In this document: positions 16,376 to 24,561 of the stretch, piece after piece
Layout of the letters: every line of letters begins with the position of its first letter
How positions within the stretch are numbered: the stretch's first letter is position 1
Source of the DNA: Stenotrophomonas sp. MMGLT7
GTDB taxonomy: Bacteria > Pseudomonadota > Gammaproteobacteria > Xanthomonadales > Xanthomonadaceae
Assembly (NCBI RefSeq): GCF_021168555.1
Contig: NZ_JAJOZS010000004.1
Coordinates: 124,001-188,000, forward strand
Reading direction: 5' to 3'
Length of the DNA stretch: 64,000 nt
Notes under the pieces: model-generated
The model's database searches: none
Told to the model about the DNA's origin: nothing
What the model saw: the letters and a program-made list of their open reading frames with translations, nothing else
Program-made: the position numbers and the translations under genes

Positions 16376-17804
16376 ATGCCAGCACCTTGTCCGCGCGCAG
16401 GCGGAATTCGTCGAATCGGTCCATCTGTCCACTCATCTCCAGCAGTTGCGCCAGCGCCACGTCGTACTGGTAGGCCGCCTGCGCGCGCTCGATGCGCGCC
16501 CCGCCCAGCGCCAGCCGCGCGTCGATCACGTCCAGCGAGGTCGCCTGGCCCTCGCGGAAGGACAGTTCCTGCAGCCGCAGGTTCTCCTCGGCCTGGGCGA
16601 TGGAACTGTCGAGCAGGCCGAACTGCCGGCGCGCGGTGTCCAGTTCGTTCCACGCACGGCGCACGCCCAGCGCCACCTGGTTCTCGGCCTCGCCGATGCC
16701 GGCCTGCGCCTGGTCCAGCTGCGCGCGCGCGGCGCTGAGCTGCAGCGGCCGCATGCTCGGCGACAGGAAGGTGTAGCGCAGGCCGATGCCGAAGGCCCAG
16801 TCGGGATCGGCGATCAGCTCGTCGCGGCGGCGGAAGTCGTACTGGCCGAACAGGTAGACCTGCGGCTTGAACTTGGCCTGCTGCACGCGCACGCCCTGCT
16901 CGGCCTGCGCCGCCATTGCGCGCAGCTTCTCGATCTGCGGATGCCGGCCCAGTGCCGCCTGCTCGAACTCGGCCTGGCTGCCGACCGGCGCGGTGGCGAC
17001 GAACAGCGGGGTCAGCGCCTGCACCTCGCCACCGCTGCGCAGCAGCGTGGACAGCGCCGACTGCAGCGTGGACAGGTCGTTGAGCGCCTTCTGGTAGTCG
17101 CGCTCGGCCTTGTCGCGCGCCACCGTGGCCTGCAGCCGCTGGGCGCGGGTGGCGAAGCCCTCGCGCTCCAGCTTGCCGGCATCGTCCAGGTGCCGCTGCA
17201 GGCCGTCGCGCACCTCGCGCCGCACCTGCAGCGCCTGCTCGGCCAGCTGCTGGCCGAAATAGGCCTGCACCAGCTGCACCGCCAGCGATTGCCGCTGCGA
17301 CTCGCGCTCGGCGCTGGCCTGGCGGGTGGCGGCCTCGGCCGCGCCCTGGGCGGCGGGGATCAGCCCGCCGGTGTACAGCGGCAGGGTCGCGGTCACCACC
17401 GGTCGCGTGCGCCAGTCGCGCTCGATGAACTCCAGCGGCGACTCGATGCCGAACGCCTCGGCCACCGGTGCCAGCGAGCCCAGCGGGATGGTCAGCGTCT
17501 TCTGGAACTGCAGCCGCCGCACTTCGCCGGTGATCTCCGGCAGGCGCAGGTAGCGGGTGGCGTCCTGCAGGTCCTGCTTGTTGCGCACCCCGGCGTCGGC
17601 CGCGGCCAGCGCGTCGGACACCTGCTGCAGGCGCTCGCTGGCCTGCGCGTAGGTCAGCGCGGGAAGCTGCTGCGCCGGCGCCTGGCCGGTCGCCAGCAGC
17701 AGCGACAGCGCCGTTGCGGCGGCCCGCCGCTTCCACGACCGGCCCGCGGACCGCACCAGCACCCCATGTCTCGACCGCACGATGTTCCCTCGGGAAAACT
17801 CCAT
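16368..17804 (-). CDS. TolC-family outer-membrane efflux protein
   Basis: 478 aa from ATG 17804. A GTG at 17780 with AGGGA five bases upstream is an equally good start and gives a shorter signal peptide; both end near APAQ. Two OEP repeats are visible: the first (about 60-250) has the NKQDLQDATRYLRLPEITGEV and YFGQQLAEQALQVRREV helices, the second (about 270-470) has VALGVRRAWNELDTARRQ and the ATSLDVIDARLALGGARIE block typical of the family. It should form the outer-membrane exit duct for the HlyD/ABC-2 pump encoded immediately downstream. First gene of the operon. Confidence 0.93.
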   Translation of the reverse strand: MEFSRGNIVRSRHGVLVRSAGRSWKRRAAATALSLLLATGQAPAQQLPALTYAQASERLQQVSDALAAADAGVRNKQDLQDATRYLRLPEITGEVRRLQFQKTLTIPLGSLAPVAEAFGIESPLEFIERDWRTRPVVTATLPLYTGGLIPAAQGAAEAATRQASAERESQRQSLAVQLVQAYFGQQLAEQALQVRREVRDGLQRHLDDAGKLEREGFATRAQRLQATVARDKAERDYQKALNDLSTLQSALSTLLRSGGEVQALTPLFVATAPVGSQAEFEQAALGRHPQIEKLRAMAAQAEQGVRVQQAKFKPQVYLFGQYDFRRRDELIADPDWAFGIGLRYTFLSPSMRPLQLSAARAQLDQAQAGIGEAENQVALGVRRAWNELDTARRQFGLLDSSIAQAEENLRLQELSFREGQATSLDVIDARLALGGARIERAQAAYQYDVALAQLLEMSGQMDRFDEFRLRADKVLAYE

Positions 17805-17922
17805 CCAATGCCGCCAGCATAGCGGCATGCGGACAAGGATGTCCTCACCCGCCACGGCGTGCGGCACTCGGCGCCCGGCGGCCTCGCGGCGGCCGCCCGC
17901 CCGCGGTCACGCGCCGTCGACG

Positions 17923-18723
17923 TCAGGCCGCGTTGCGCAGCGGTGCCCTGACCGGCAGCTGCGCCAGGGTGCGGCCGTCGTGCGACAGCAGCGACAGGCT
18001 GCCGTCGGCGGCCTCGGCCAGCGCGGTCAGGCTTTCCACCCAGTCGCCGTCGTTGGCGTACACCAGCCCGTCGTGCTCGAACAGGCCGGCACGGTGGATG
18101 TGGCCGCAGACGATGCCGTCCAGGCCGCGCCGGCGCACGTCGGCCAGGCCGGCCTGCTCGAAGCGGGCGATGTAGCGCTCGGCCGCGCCGCTGCGCCGCT
18201 TCAGGAACTCGGCCAGCGACCAGTAGCGCAGGCCCATGCGCCGGCGCAGCCGGTTGACCAGGCGGTTGCCGCCGAGGATGCGGCCGTACAGCCAGTCGCC
18301 GCAGCGCTCCTGCAACCCGCCGAACTGGGTCAGCGCGTCGTAGTCGTCGCCGTGCGTGACCAGCAGCCGGCGGCCGTCGGCGGTGGCGTGGATGGCGCGC
18401 CGGCGCACCTGCATCGCCGGCACCGCCAGGCCGCAGAAACGGCGGATGGCGCGGTCGTGGTTGCCCGGCACGTAGACCAGCGCGGTGCCGGCGCGGGCCT
18501 TGTCGTGCAGTGCCTCGACCACCCGCTGGTGCGCCGCGTCCCAGGTGGCGCGGTGCTGCGACAGCCACCACAGGTCGACCATGTCGCCGACCAGGTACAG
18601 GGTGTCGCAGCGCTGCCGGGCGAGGAAGTCGGCGAACTCGGCGGCATGGCAGTACGGCGCGCCCAGGTGCAGGTCGGAGACGAACAGGCTGCGTCGGTGC
18701 GGATGGAGCGTGGCGATACTCAT
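17923..18723 (-). CDS. LpxH-like UDP-2,3-diacylglucosamine diphosphatase / calcineurin-type phosphoesterase
   Basis: 266 aa. The metallophosphoesterase motifs appear in order: DLHLG (residues about 17-21, from LFVSDLHLGAPYC), GDMVDLW, GNHD (YVPGNHDRAI), THGDDYD and GHIHRAG. The layout fits COG2908 (LpxH and the related LpxH2 group). LpxH hydrolyses UDP-2,3-diacylglucosamine in lipid A synthesis. Whether this is the essential LpxH or a paralogue for other nucleotide-linked lipids is not clear. The start ATG overlaps the stop of the upstream acyltransferase (ATGA), supporting a joint role in lipid metabolism. Confidence 0.85.
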   Translation of the reverse strand: MSIATLHPHRRSLFVSDLHLGAPYCHAAEFADFLARQRCDTLYLVGDMVDLWWLSQHRATWDAAHQRVVEALHDKARAGTALVYVPGNHDRAIRRFCGLAVPAMQVRRRAIHATADGRRLLVTHGDDYDALTQFGGLQERCGDWLYGRILGGNRLVNRLRRRMGLRYWSLAEFLKRRSGAAERYIARFEQAGLADVRRRGLDGIVCGHIHRAGLFEHDGLVYANDGDWVESLTALAEAADGSLSLLSHDGRTLAQLPVRAPLRNAA

Positions 18724-20459
18724 GCCGGCACCTCCCGGGTGCTGGTGATGGAAGCTTCGCGCGCTGCGGCGGCGCCGAGATAGCGCTCGCGCTTCTTCGG
18801 CTTGAGCCGCTGCAGGTCGACCTCGATCAGGCCGTCCACGGTGTCGCTGAAATCCGGGTCCACGCCGAAGGCGAGGAAGCGCGCCCCGCCCGGCTCGCAC
18901 AGTTCGGTGTACTGCTTGTAGAGCATCGGCACCGCGGCACCGAGCGCATCGAGGTTGTCCTTGAGCACGCGCATCGCGGTGGCGGCGTCGAGTTCGCCGA
19001 ACAGCGCCTCGGGCACCTGCGGTGCGAACGGACGCCGTGCGGCGACGCCGTCGCTGCCGCCGGCGTGGTAGCGGCGGTAGTAGGCGACGATCTGCTCGCG
19101 CGCGGCCGGCGGCAGCGCGGCGCTGATCGACACCGCGCCGACCAGGTAGCGGATCTGCGGATGCCGGCGCAGGTAGGCGCCGATGCCCTGCCACAGGTAG
19201 TCGATGCTGCGGCTGCCCCAGTAGTCCGGCACCACGAAGCTGCGGCCCAGCTCCAGCGCCTGCGCCAATCGCGGCACCATCGCATCGTCGTAGTCGAACA
19301 GGCTGGCGCTGTAGAGGCCGGCCAGCCCGCGCCGCGCCAGCAGCCCGGCGCAGCGCGCGACCCGGTAGGCGCCGACGATGCGGCCGGCGGCGCCGTCCCA
19401 CAGCACGATGTGCTCGTACCAGGCGTCGTAGCGGTCGAGGTCGCGCGACAGCCCGCTGCCCTCGCCGACCTCGCGGAAGGTCAGCTCGCGCAGCCGGCCG
19501 ATCTCCAGCAGCAGCGGCGCGTCCTCGGCCAGCGTGCCGTAGCGCACCTGCTTGCCGTCGAGGGTGTGGCCGAGCAGTTCCAGCGTGGCGACGTCCTCGG
19601 CCAGCCGCTGCGGCGGCAGCGGCGCCGCCAGCGGCTCGGCGCGGCAGCCGCCGGCGAGCTTGCCCAGCGCGTACAGCTCGCGGCGCAGCGCATGCAGTTC
19701 GCGCTGGTCGTCGCTGCCGTCCGCGGGCAGCCGGCGTGGCTGGCCGATATGCAGCTTCACCCGCTGCGGGCGCTGCCGCGCCAGCGTCTCGTGCGCCAGC
19801 AGCACGGTGCCGGCCGGCCGGAACAGTGCCGAGGCGCCGTAGAACAGTGCCGAGTTGCGCGCCTGCACGCATACCGGCAGCAGCGGCGCGCCGGTGCGGC
19901 GGGCGAAGTGCAGGAAGCCGCGGCGCCAGCGCCCGTCCCGCACGCCGCGCCAGCCCAGCCGCGAGACCTCCCCGGCCGGGAACACGATCACGCAGCGCTC
20001 CTGCCGCAGCGCCTGCTCCACCGCCATCACGCTGGCGCGCGAGGGCTGGCCGCCGAGGATGCGCACCGGCAGCAGCAGCTCGCGCAGCGGCTCGATCACC
20101 TGCAGCCAGTCGTTGGCGACGATGCACACGTCGCCGCGCACGCGCCCGACCGCCTCCAGCAGCGCCAGCGCGTCGCGCGCCCCGGAAGGATGGTTGGCCA
20201 GCACCAGCACCCGGCCCTGGCGCGGGATGCGCTGCAGGTCGGCCGCGGCCACCTCGCAGGAGGTCTGCAGGAAATCCAGCGCGGCGCGCACGAACTCCAG
20301 CCCGCGCAGCCCCGGCACGCCGGCCAGGAAGCGCTCGGCCCGGCCCAGCCCCGACCAGCGCCCGAAACCGCGCAGCAGCGGCCTGACCAGCTTCGCCCTG
20401 CGCCCGCTGAACAACCCCGGATACTGCTGCTGCAGGGTCTGCTCGAGCAGTGTCGCCAT
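18720..20459 (-). CDS. Two-domain acyltransferase: PlsC-type domain fused to GNAT/OlsB-like domain
   Basis: 579 aa. The N-terminal half (about 60-260) is a 1-acylglycerol-phosphate acyltransferase domain with the catalytic NHPSGARD (HxxxxD class) and FPAGEVSR blocks. The C-terminal half (about 300-560) resembles the acyl-ACP-dependent GNAT group (OlsB/hemolysin-like), with LTFREVGEGSG, the DRYDAWYEHIVLWD segment, VPDYWGSRSIDYLW and LYKQYTELCEPGGARFLAFGVDPDF. Such proteins make ornithine or other amino-acid lipids: OlsF also joins the two activities, but in the opposite order. Product inferred, not proven. Coupled to the LpxH-like gene downstream. Confidence 0.85.
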   Translation of the reverse strand: MATLLEQTLQQQYPGLFSGRRAKLVRPLLRGFGRWSGLGRAERFLAGVPGLRGLEFVRAALDFLQTSCEVAAADLQRIPRQGRVLVLANHPSGARDALALLEAVGRVRGDVCIVANDWLQVIEPLRELLLPVRILGGQPSRASVMAVEQALRQERCVIVFPAGEVSRLGWRGVRDGRWRRGFLHFARRTGAPLLPVCVQARNSALFYGASALFRPAGTVLLAHETLARQRPQRVKLHIGQPRRLPADGSDDQRELHALRRELYALGKLAGGCRAEPLAAPLPPQRLAEDVATLELLGHTLDGKQVRYGTLAEDAPLLLEIGRLRELTFREVGEGSGLSRDLDRYDAWYEHIVLWDGAAGRIVGAYRVARCAGLLARRGLAGLYSASLFDYDDAMVPRLAQALELGRSFVVPDYWGSRSIDYLWQGIGAYLRRHPQIRYLVGAVSISAALPPAAREQIVAYYRRYHAGGSDGVAARRPFAPQVPEALFGELDAATAMRVLKDNLDALGAAVPMLYKQYTELCEPGGARFLAFGVDPDFSDTVDGLIEVDLQRLKPKKRERYLGAAAAREASITSTREVPA

Positions 20460-20605
20460 GCACGGACTCTCCGTTCCCGTTGCGCGAATGCTGCGCAGCG
20501 GCGGCGACGGCCATGTGGCAGCGGCAAGGCAGTTGCGTGACGGGCCGCGGGCTTAACTCCGGGCAACCCCGCGGCGGGCACAATGCACGGTCACCCCGGC
20601 GCGTG

Positions 20606-20611
20606 TATCAT
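20606..20611 (+). promoter_or_regulatory. Candidate -10 box of metK
   Basis: TATCAT, about 42 bases before the metK ATG, is the best -10 match in the 193-bp divergent gap. I see no good -35 hexamer at 16-18 bases and no known SAM riboswitch fold in the short leader. AAGGGA about ten bases before the ATG is the likely ribosome-binding site. Confidence 0.35.
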
Positions 20612-20652
20612 GCGCGCCCATCTTTTCATCCGAATCAAGGGATATAAGCCGA

Positions 20653-21864
<1,212 letters not shown>

Positions 21865-21889
21865 GGCAGCGCGCTGCATTGCAGTTGCG

Positions 21890-21914
21890 AACGGGCCGCG
21901 CGAGCGGCCCGTTT
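21890..21914 (+). terminator. Rho-independent terminator of metK
   Basis: A ten-base-pair GC-rich stem, aacgggccgc/gcggcccgtt, with a 4-base loop and a short T run, 26 bases after the metK stop codon. Confidence 0.85.
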
Positions 21915-21972
21915 GCGTTGGTGCCGGTGCACGGGGATGGCAGCGCTCGCGGAGCGACCCGCAGCAGCGACT

Positions 21973-22052
21973 GTAGGAGCGACTTCAGTCGCGATGGGCT
22001 TTACCGGTAAAAGCCCCATCGCGACTGAAGTCGCTCCTACAGTCGCTCCTAC
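21973..22052. repeat. REP doublet plus extra half unit, family A
   Basis: A perfect inverted pair of GTAGGAGCGACTTCAGTCGC around the linker atgggctttaccggtaaaagcccat (21973-22040). A second agtcgctcctac remnant follows (22041-22052), suggesting insertion next to or slippage of an older copy. It sits between metK and the VapBC pair. No gene in 21865-22241. Confidence 0.85.
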
Positions 22053-22241
22053 AAAATCAATCGCGCGGGCAGGTCGCGCTGCAGAGTCACTAGGTGGGCC
22101 TCGGCCCACCCCGGCGGAGTCCGCCGCGAGCGCCGAGGCGACGACGCCACGGACCGACAACACGCCAGCAACGTCGAGGCCGGGCCGCATGCGGCCGGCG
22201 GCTACGGGCGCCGTGCGACAGGCCAGGGCCGCTACCCCGCC

Positions 22242-22724
22242 TCAATCGATCTGCTGCAGCGCCTCGCGACCGCCCGCCACCGCGTCGGTGACCAGGCGCC
22301 GGTCGAACGTGGCCAGCCTGCCGCCGTGCCGGACCGCCAGCGCCAGCAGCCAGGTGTCGGTGACCTGGGCGGGCGACAGCAGCCGCCCGCGCTCGACCAG
22401 CGGCGAATCGAGCAGGCTGAGTTCGCCGGGCCAGTAGCGGTGCGCCGGCTGCGCGCAGAACTCGGCCAGCACCTCGGCCGCCTCGGCCACCGAGGCGACG
22501 CGATTGGGATAGGAACGGTGGGCCATGATCCGCAGCGCGCCGTTCTGGGTCACCGCGCACGAGGCCCAGGCCCGCGCGCCATGCGCGGCAAACCAGGCGT
22601 GCGCCCGCGGGTGATGGCTGTGCAGCGGGTCGAGCAGGGCCAGCAGCACATTGACGTCGAGCAGGTAGACGGGCTCGCCGGGCGGCCAGCGCAGCGCTGG
22701 CTCGGCCAGTCGCGCCGGACTCAC
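22242..22724 (-). CDS. vapC: VapC-type PIN-domain toxin ribonuclease
   Basis: 160 aa from a GTG start at 22724 that overlaps the antitoxin stop codon (GTGA), which decides the start. The PIN fold is shown by YLLDVNVLLALLD (first Asp), TQNGALRIM, QVTDTWLLALAVRHGGRLATFDRRL (the later acidic residues). The pattern fits the subgroup common in mycobacteria (TIGR00028-like), in which the second acidic position is often Gln. VapC toxins cleave tRNA or rRNA when released from VapB. The N-terminal 17 residues before YLLDVN are longer than usual. Confidence 0.85.
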   Translation of the reverse strand: MSPARLAEPALRWPPGEPVYLLDVNVLLALLDPLHSHHPRAHAWFAAHGARAWASCAVTQNGALRIMAHRSYPNRVASVAEAAEVLAEFCAQPAHRYWPGELSLLDSPLVERGRLLSPAQVTDTWLLALAVRHGGRLATFDRRLVTDAVAGGREALQQID

Positions 22725-22951
22725 GGCGCTTCGTCGCGCAGGCGGTTGACCAGTTCCAGCGTGGCCGAGCCGGCGCCGGGGCGTGCAGGCAGCAGGCGGA
22801 TGCCGTTGCGGTATTGCGGCGGTTGCGCCACCGGCGCCAGCCCCTTGCGCGCCAGGTCCGAGATCACTTCGCCCAGGCTGCGCCCCTCGGCCTCGGCCAG
22901 GGCACGCGCCGCCGCGAGGATGTCGTCGTCGATTGCCAGGGTCGTGCGCAT
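22721..22951 (-). CDS. vapB: VapB-like ribbon-helix-helix antitoxin
   Basis: 76 aa. The N-terminus (MRTTLAIDDDILAAARALAEAEGRSLGEVISDLARKG) is a ribbon-helix-helix DNA-binding domain: a beta strand then two helices. The C-terminal tail (from about residue 45, with YRNGIRLLP) would wrap the toxin. It precedes vapC with a 4-base overlap. Antitoxins of this type repress their own promoter, and a run of GATGCGT heptamers lies 35 bases upstream (22986-23004). Confidence 0.85.
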   Translation of the reverse strand: MRTTLAIDDDILAAARALAEAEGRSLGEVISDLARKGLAPVAQPPQYRNGIRLLPARPGAGSATLELVNRLRDEAP

Positions 22952-22985
22952 CGCAGGGCTTCCCGCGGGTCCGTATCGGCACCGA

Positions 22986-23004
22986 GCATCACGCATCACG
23001 CATC
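22986..23004 (-). promoter_or_regulatory. Heptamer iterons upstream of vapBC
   Basis: On the minus strand GATGC-GTGATGC-GTGATGC, two and a half direct copies of a 7-base unit, about 35-53 bases before the vapB start. The position is right for an autoregulatory operator. The rest of the gap 22952-23198 shows no other recognised feature apart from GC-rich inverted repeats after the phosphatase gene. Confidence 0.35.
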
Positions 23005-23198
23005 TTCGGTCAAGGCCAGGGCTGCTGCGGCCGTCTGCTGCGGTGCGGTACGACCGATGCCGCATTCCCTCGCAGCCGCCGTGCCGCTGGGCCGGGAATC
23101 GGACTTCCCGGGAAGGCGCCCGGCGGCGCTGGTTTCCCAAGGACCCGCCAACGCAACGAGGCGGAACCGCCCGCAGGGCGGGCGGATGGGCGGCGACC

Positions 23199-24515
23199 TC
23201 AATCCCGGCGCCACTGCGGGCAGTCGGCATCGGCAGGCGCGTCCTTGCCGCAGGATGGCCGCGCCGACGCACGCAGTCCGCGCACGAACGCATCCAGCGG
23301 GCAGCCGTCCGGCGTCGCCGCGTCGGTGCAGATCGACGGCGACAGCGCCTGGCGCAGCGGCGGATGCTCCAGGTCCAGCGGTTGCAGCGTACGCAGCTGC
23401 TGCAGCGACTGCGCCAGGTACTCCACCCGCACGCTGCGTTCGCCGCTGGCCGGGTCGCGCCACAGCCCCACCATCAGCGCCCCGCCCGGCGGCGGGTCGT
23501 CGGCGCCGTAGCCGGGCAGGTGGAAATGCACGCCCAGCAGGCTGCTCAACGCGGCGATGTGGTTGTCGCTGCCGACGAACAGCGAGACCCGCGGGCTGCC
23601 CGCATCGCCCAGACGCCGCAGCAGTTCCCCGGCCAGCGGTCCGCCGGAACGCACGGCCATGTAGCGCGGCCGGGCGTAGATGTCGAACAGCAGCGCGTGC
23701 AGGCGCGAGACCTGTTCCAGCCGCTCGGACGTGGCGCGGCCCCAGCCGACCTGGTCCAGCGGCATGCCCTGCGCGTACTGCAGCAGCAACACCTCGCCGG
23801 TGCCGGAGGTCAGGTCCACCGGCCCCTTCAGCGCGAACCCGCGGCCGTCCTCCCCGGGCACCAGCGACGACGGCATCGCGGCGAAGTCGCACGGCGTGCG
23901 GGTGCAGCCGAGGATCTCGCGCATCGCCTCCAGTTCCGGCCGGTGCGCGGCGACCAGCGCCGCCGGGCCGCCGTTCTCGCGCAGGATAGAGGCCACCGCG
24001 GCGCGCGCGTCGAAGTCCACCGCGCCGGCCTCGACCGGCCGGAACAGCGGGTCGTGGGTGCCTTCCGGGCGATGCTCGGCGACCAGTCCGCAGCCCGGCG
24101 CCAGCGCCTGGGCCAGGATCAGGCCGCTGTCGATGGTGCGCTGGTCGGTGTTGGCGCGCACCGCCACGCTGCCCGGTGCCGGGCAGCCCTGCACCGGCAG
24201 CACGCCCTGCCCGCTCAGCCACCTGCGCAGCCAGTCGCCGCTCAGCCGCACCGCCTCGCGTCCGTGCGCGGTCAGCTGGCTGGGCGGGGTGTCCCACTGC
24301 GGCCACGGCGCGTCGGCATAGGCCGCGGCGGCGACCTCGCCCGGCAGCGGCGCGCGCACGCCGTGGCGCACCACCAGCACCACCTGCTCCAGTCGCGGCG
24401 CGGCGGCGGCTGGCGACGGCACGCCAGCCGCCAGCATGGGTACCAGGCACAGCGCCGGCAGGCGGCGGAGCCCTGCGCGGCACGACCGCCGCGCCATGGC
24501 CCGCACCATCGTCAT
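23199..24515 (-). CDS. Histidine acid phosphatase (AppA/glucose-1-phosphatase/phytase type), exported
   Basis: 438 aa from ATG 24515; other ATGs follow at 24509 and 24497. A signal peptide runs to about PAAAA. The clade-2 histidine phosphatase motif RHGVRAP (RHGxRxP, phospho-His) is at about residue 50. The C-terminal proton-donor block normally reads HDTNL; here the aligned block is GSDNHIAAL, keeping Asp but with Ser in place of His. Even numbers of Cys near the C-terminus suggest disulfides. It starts 46 bp after a TonB receptor on the same strand and probably dephosphorylates a sugar phosphate or phytate before or after uptake. Confidence 0.88.
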   Translation of the reverse strand: MTMVRAMARRSCRAGLRRLPALCLVPMLAAGVPSPAAAAPRLEQVVLVVRHGVRAPLPGEVAAAAYADAPWPQWDTPPSQLTAHGREAVRLSGDWLRRWLSGQGVLPVQGCPAPGSVAVRANTDQRTIDSGLILAQALAPGCGLVAEHRPEGTHDPLFRPVEAGAVDFDARAAVASILRENGGPAALVAAHRPELEAMREILGCTRTPCDFAAMPSSLVPGEDGRGFALKGPVDLTSGTGEVLLLQYAQGMPLDQVGWGRATSERLEQVSRLHALLFDIYARPRYMAVRSGGPLAGELLRRLGDAGSPRVSLFVGSDNHIAALSSLLGVHFHLPGYGADDPPPGGALMVGLWRDPASGERSVRVEYLAQSLQQLRTLQPLDLEHPPLRQALSPSICTDAATPDGCPLDAFVRGLRASARPSCGKDAPADADCPQWRRD

Positions 24516-24561
24516 GGCGCCGCCGCGTGCAGGCTGCGGCGCGCGTATCGTCGAGCCGGCA

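Noticed and set aside
20583-20652. SAM riboswitch before metK
   Set aside because: The leader after the -10 box is about 35 bases, too short for any SAM aptamer, and lacks its conserved blocks.
21973-22052. Family A inverted repeat as the metK terminator
   Set aside because: metK already has a proper terminator at 21890-21914, and identical elements occur elsewhere unrelated to gene ends, so it is a REP doublet.
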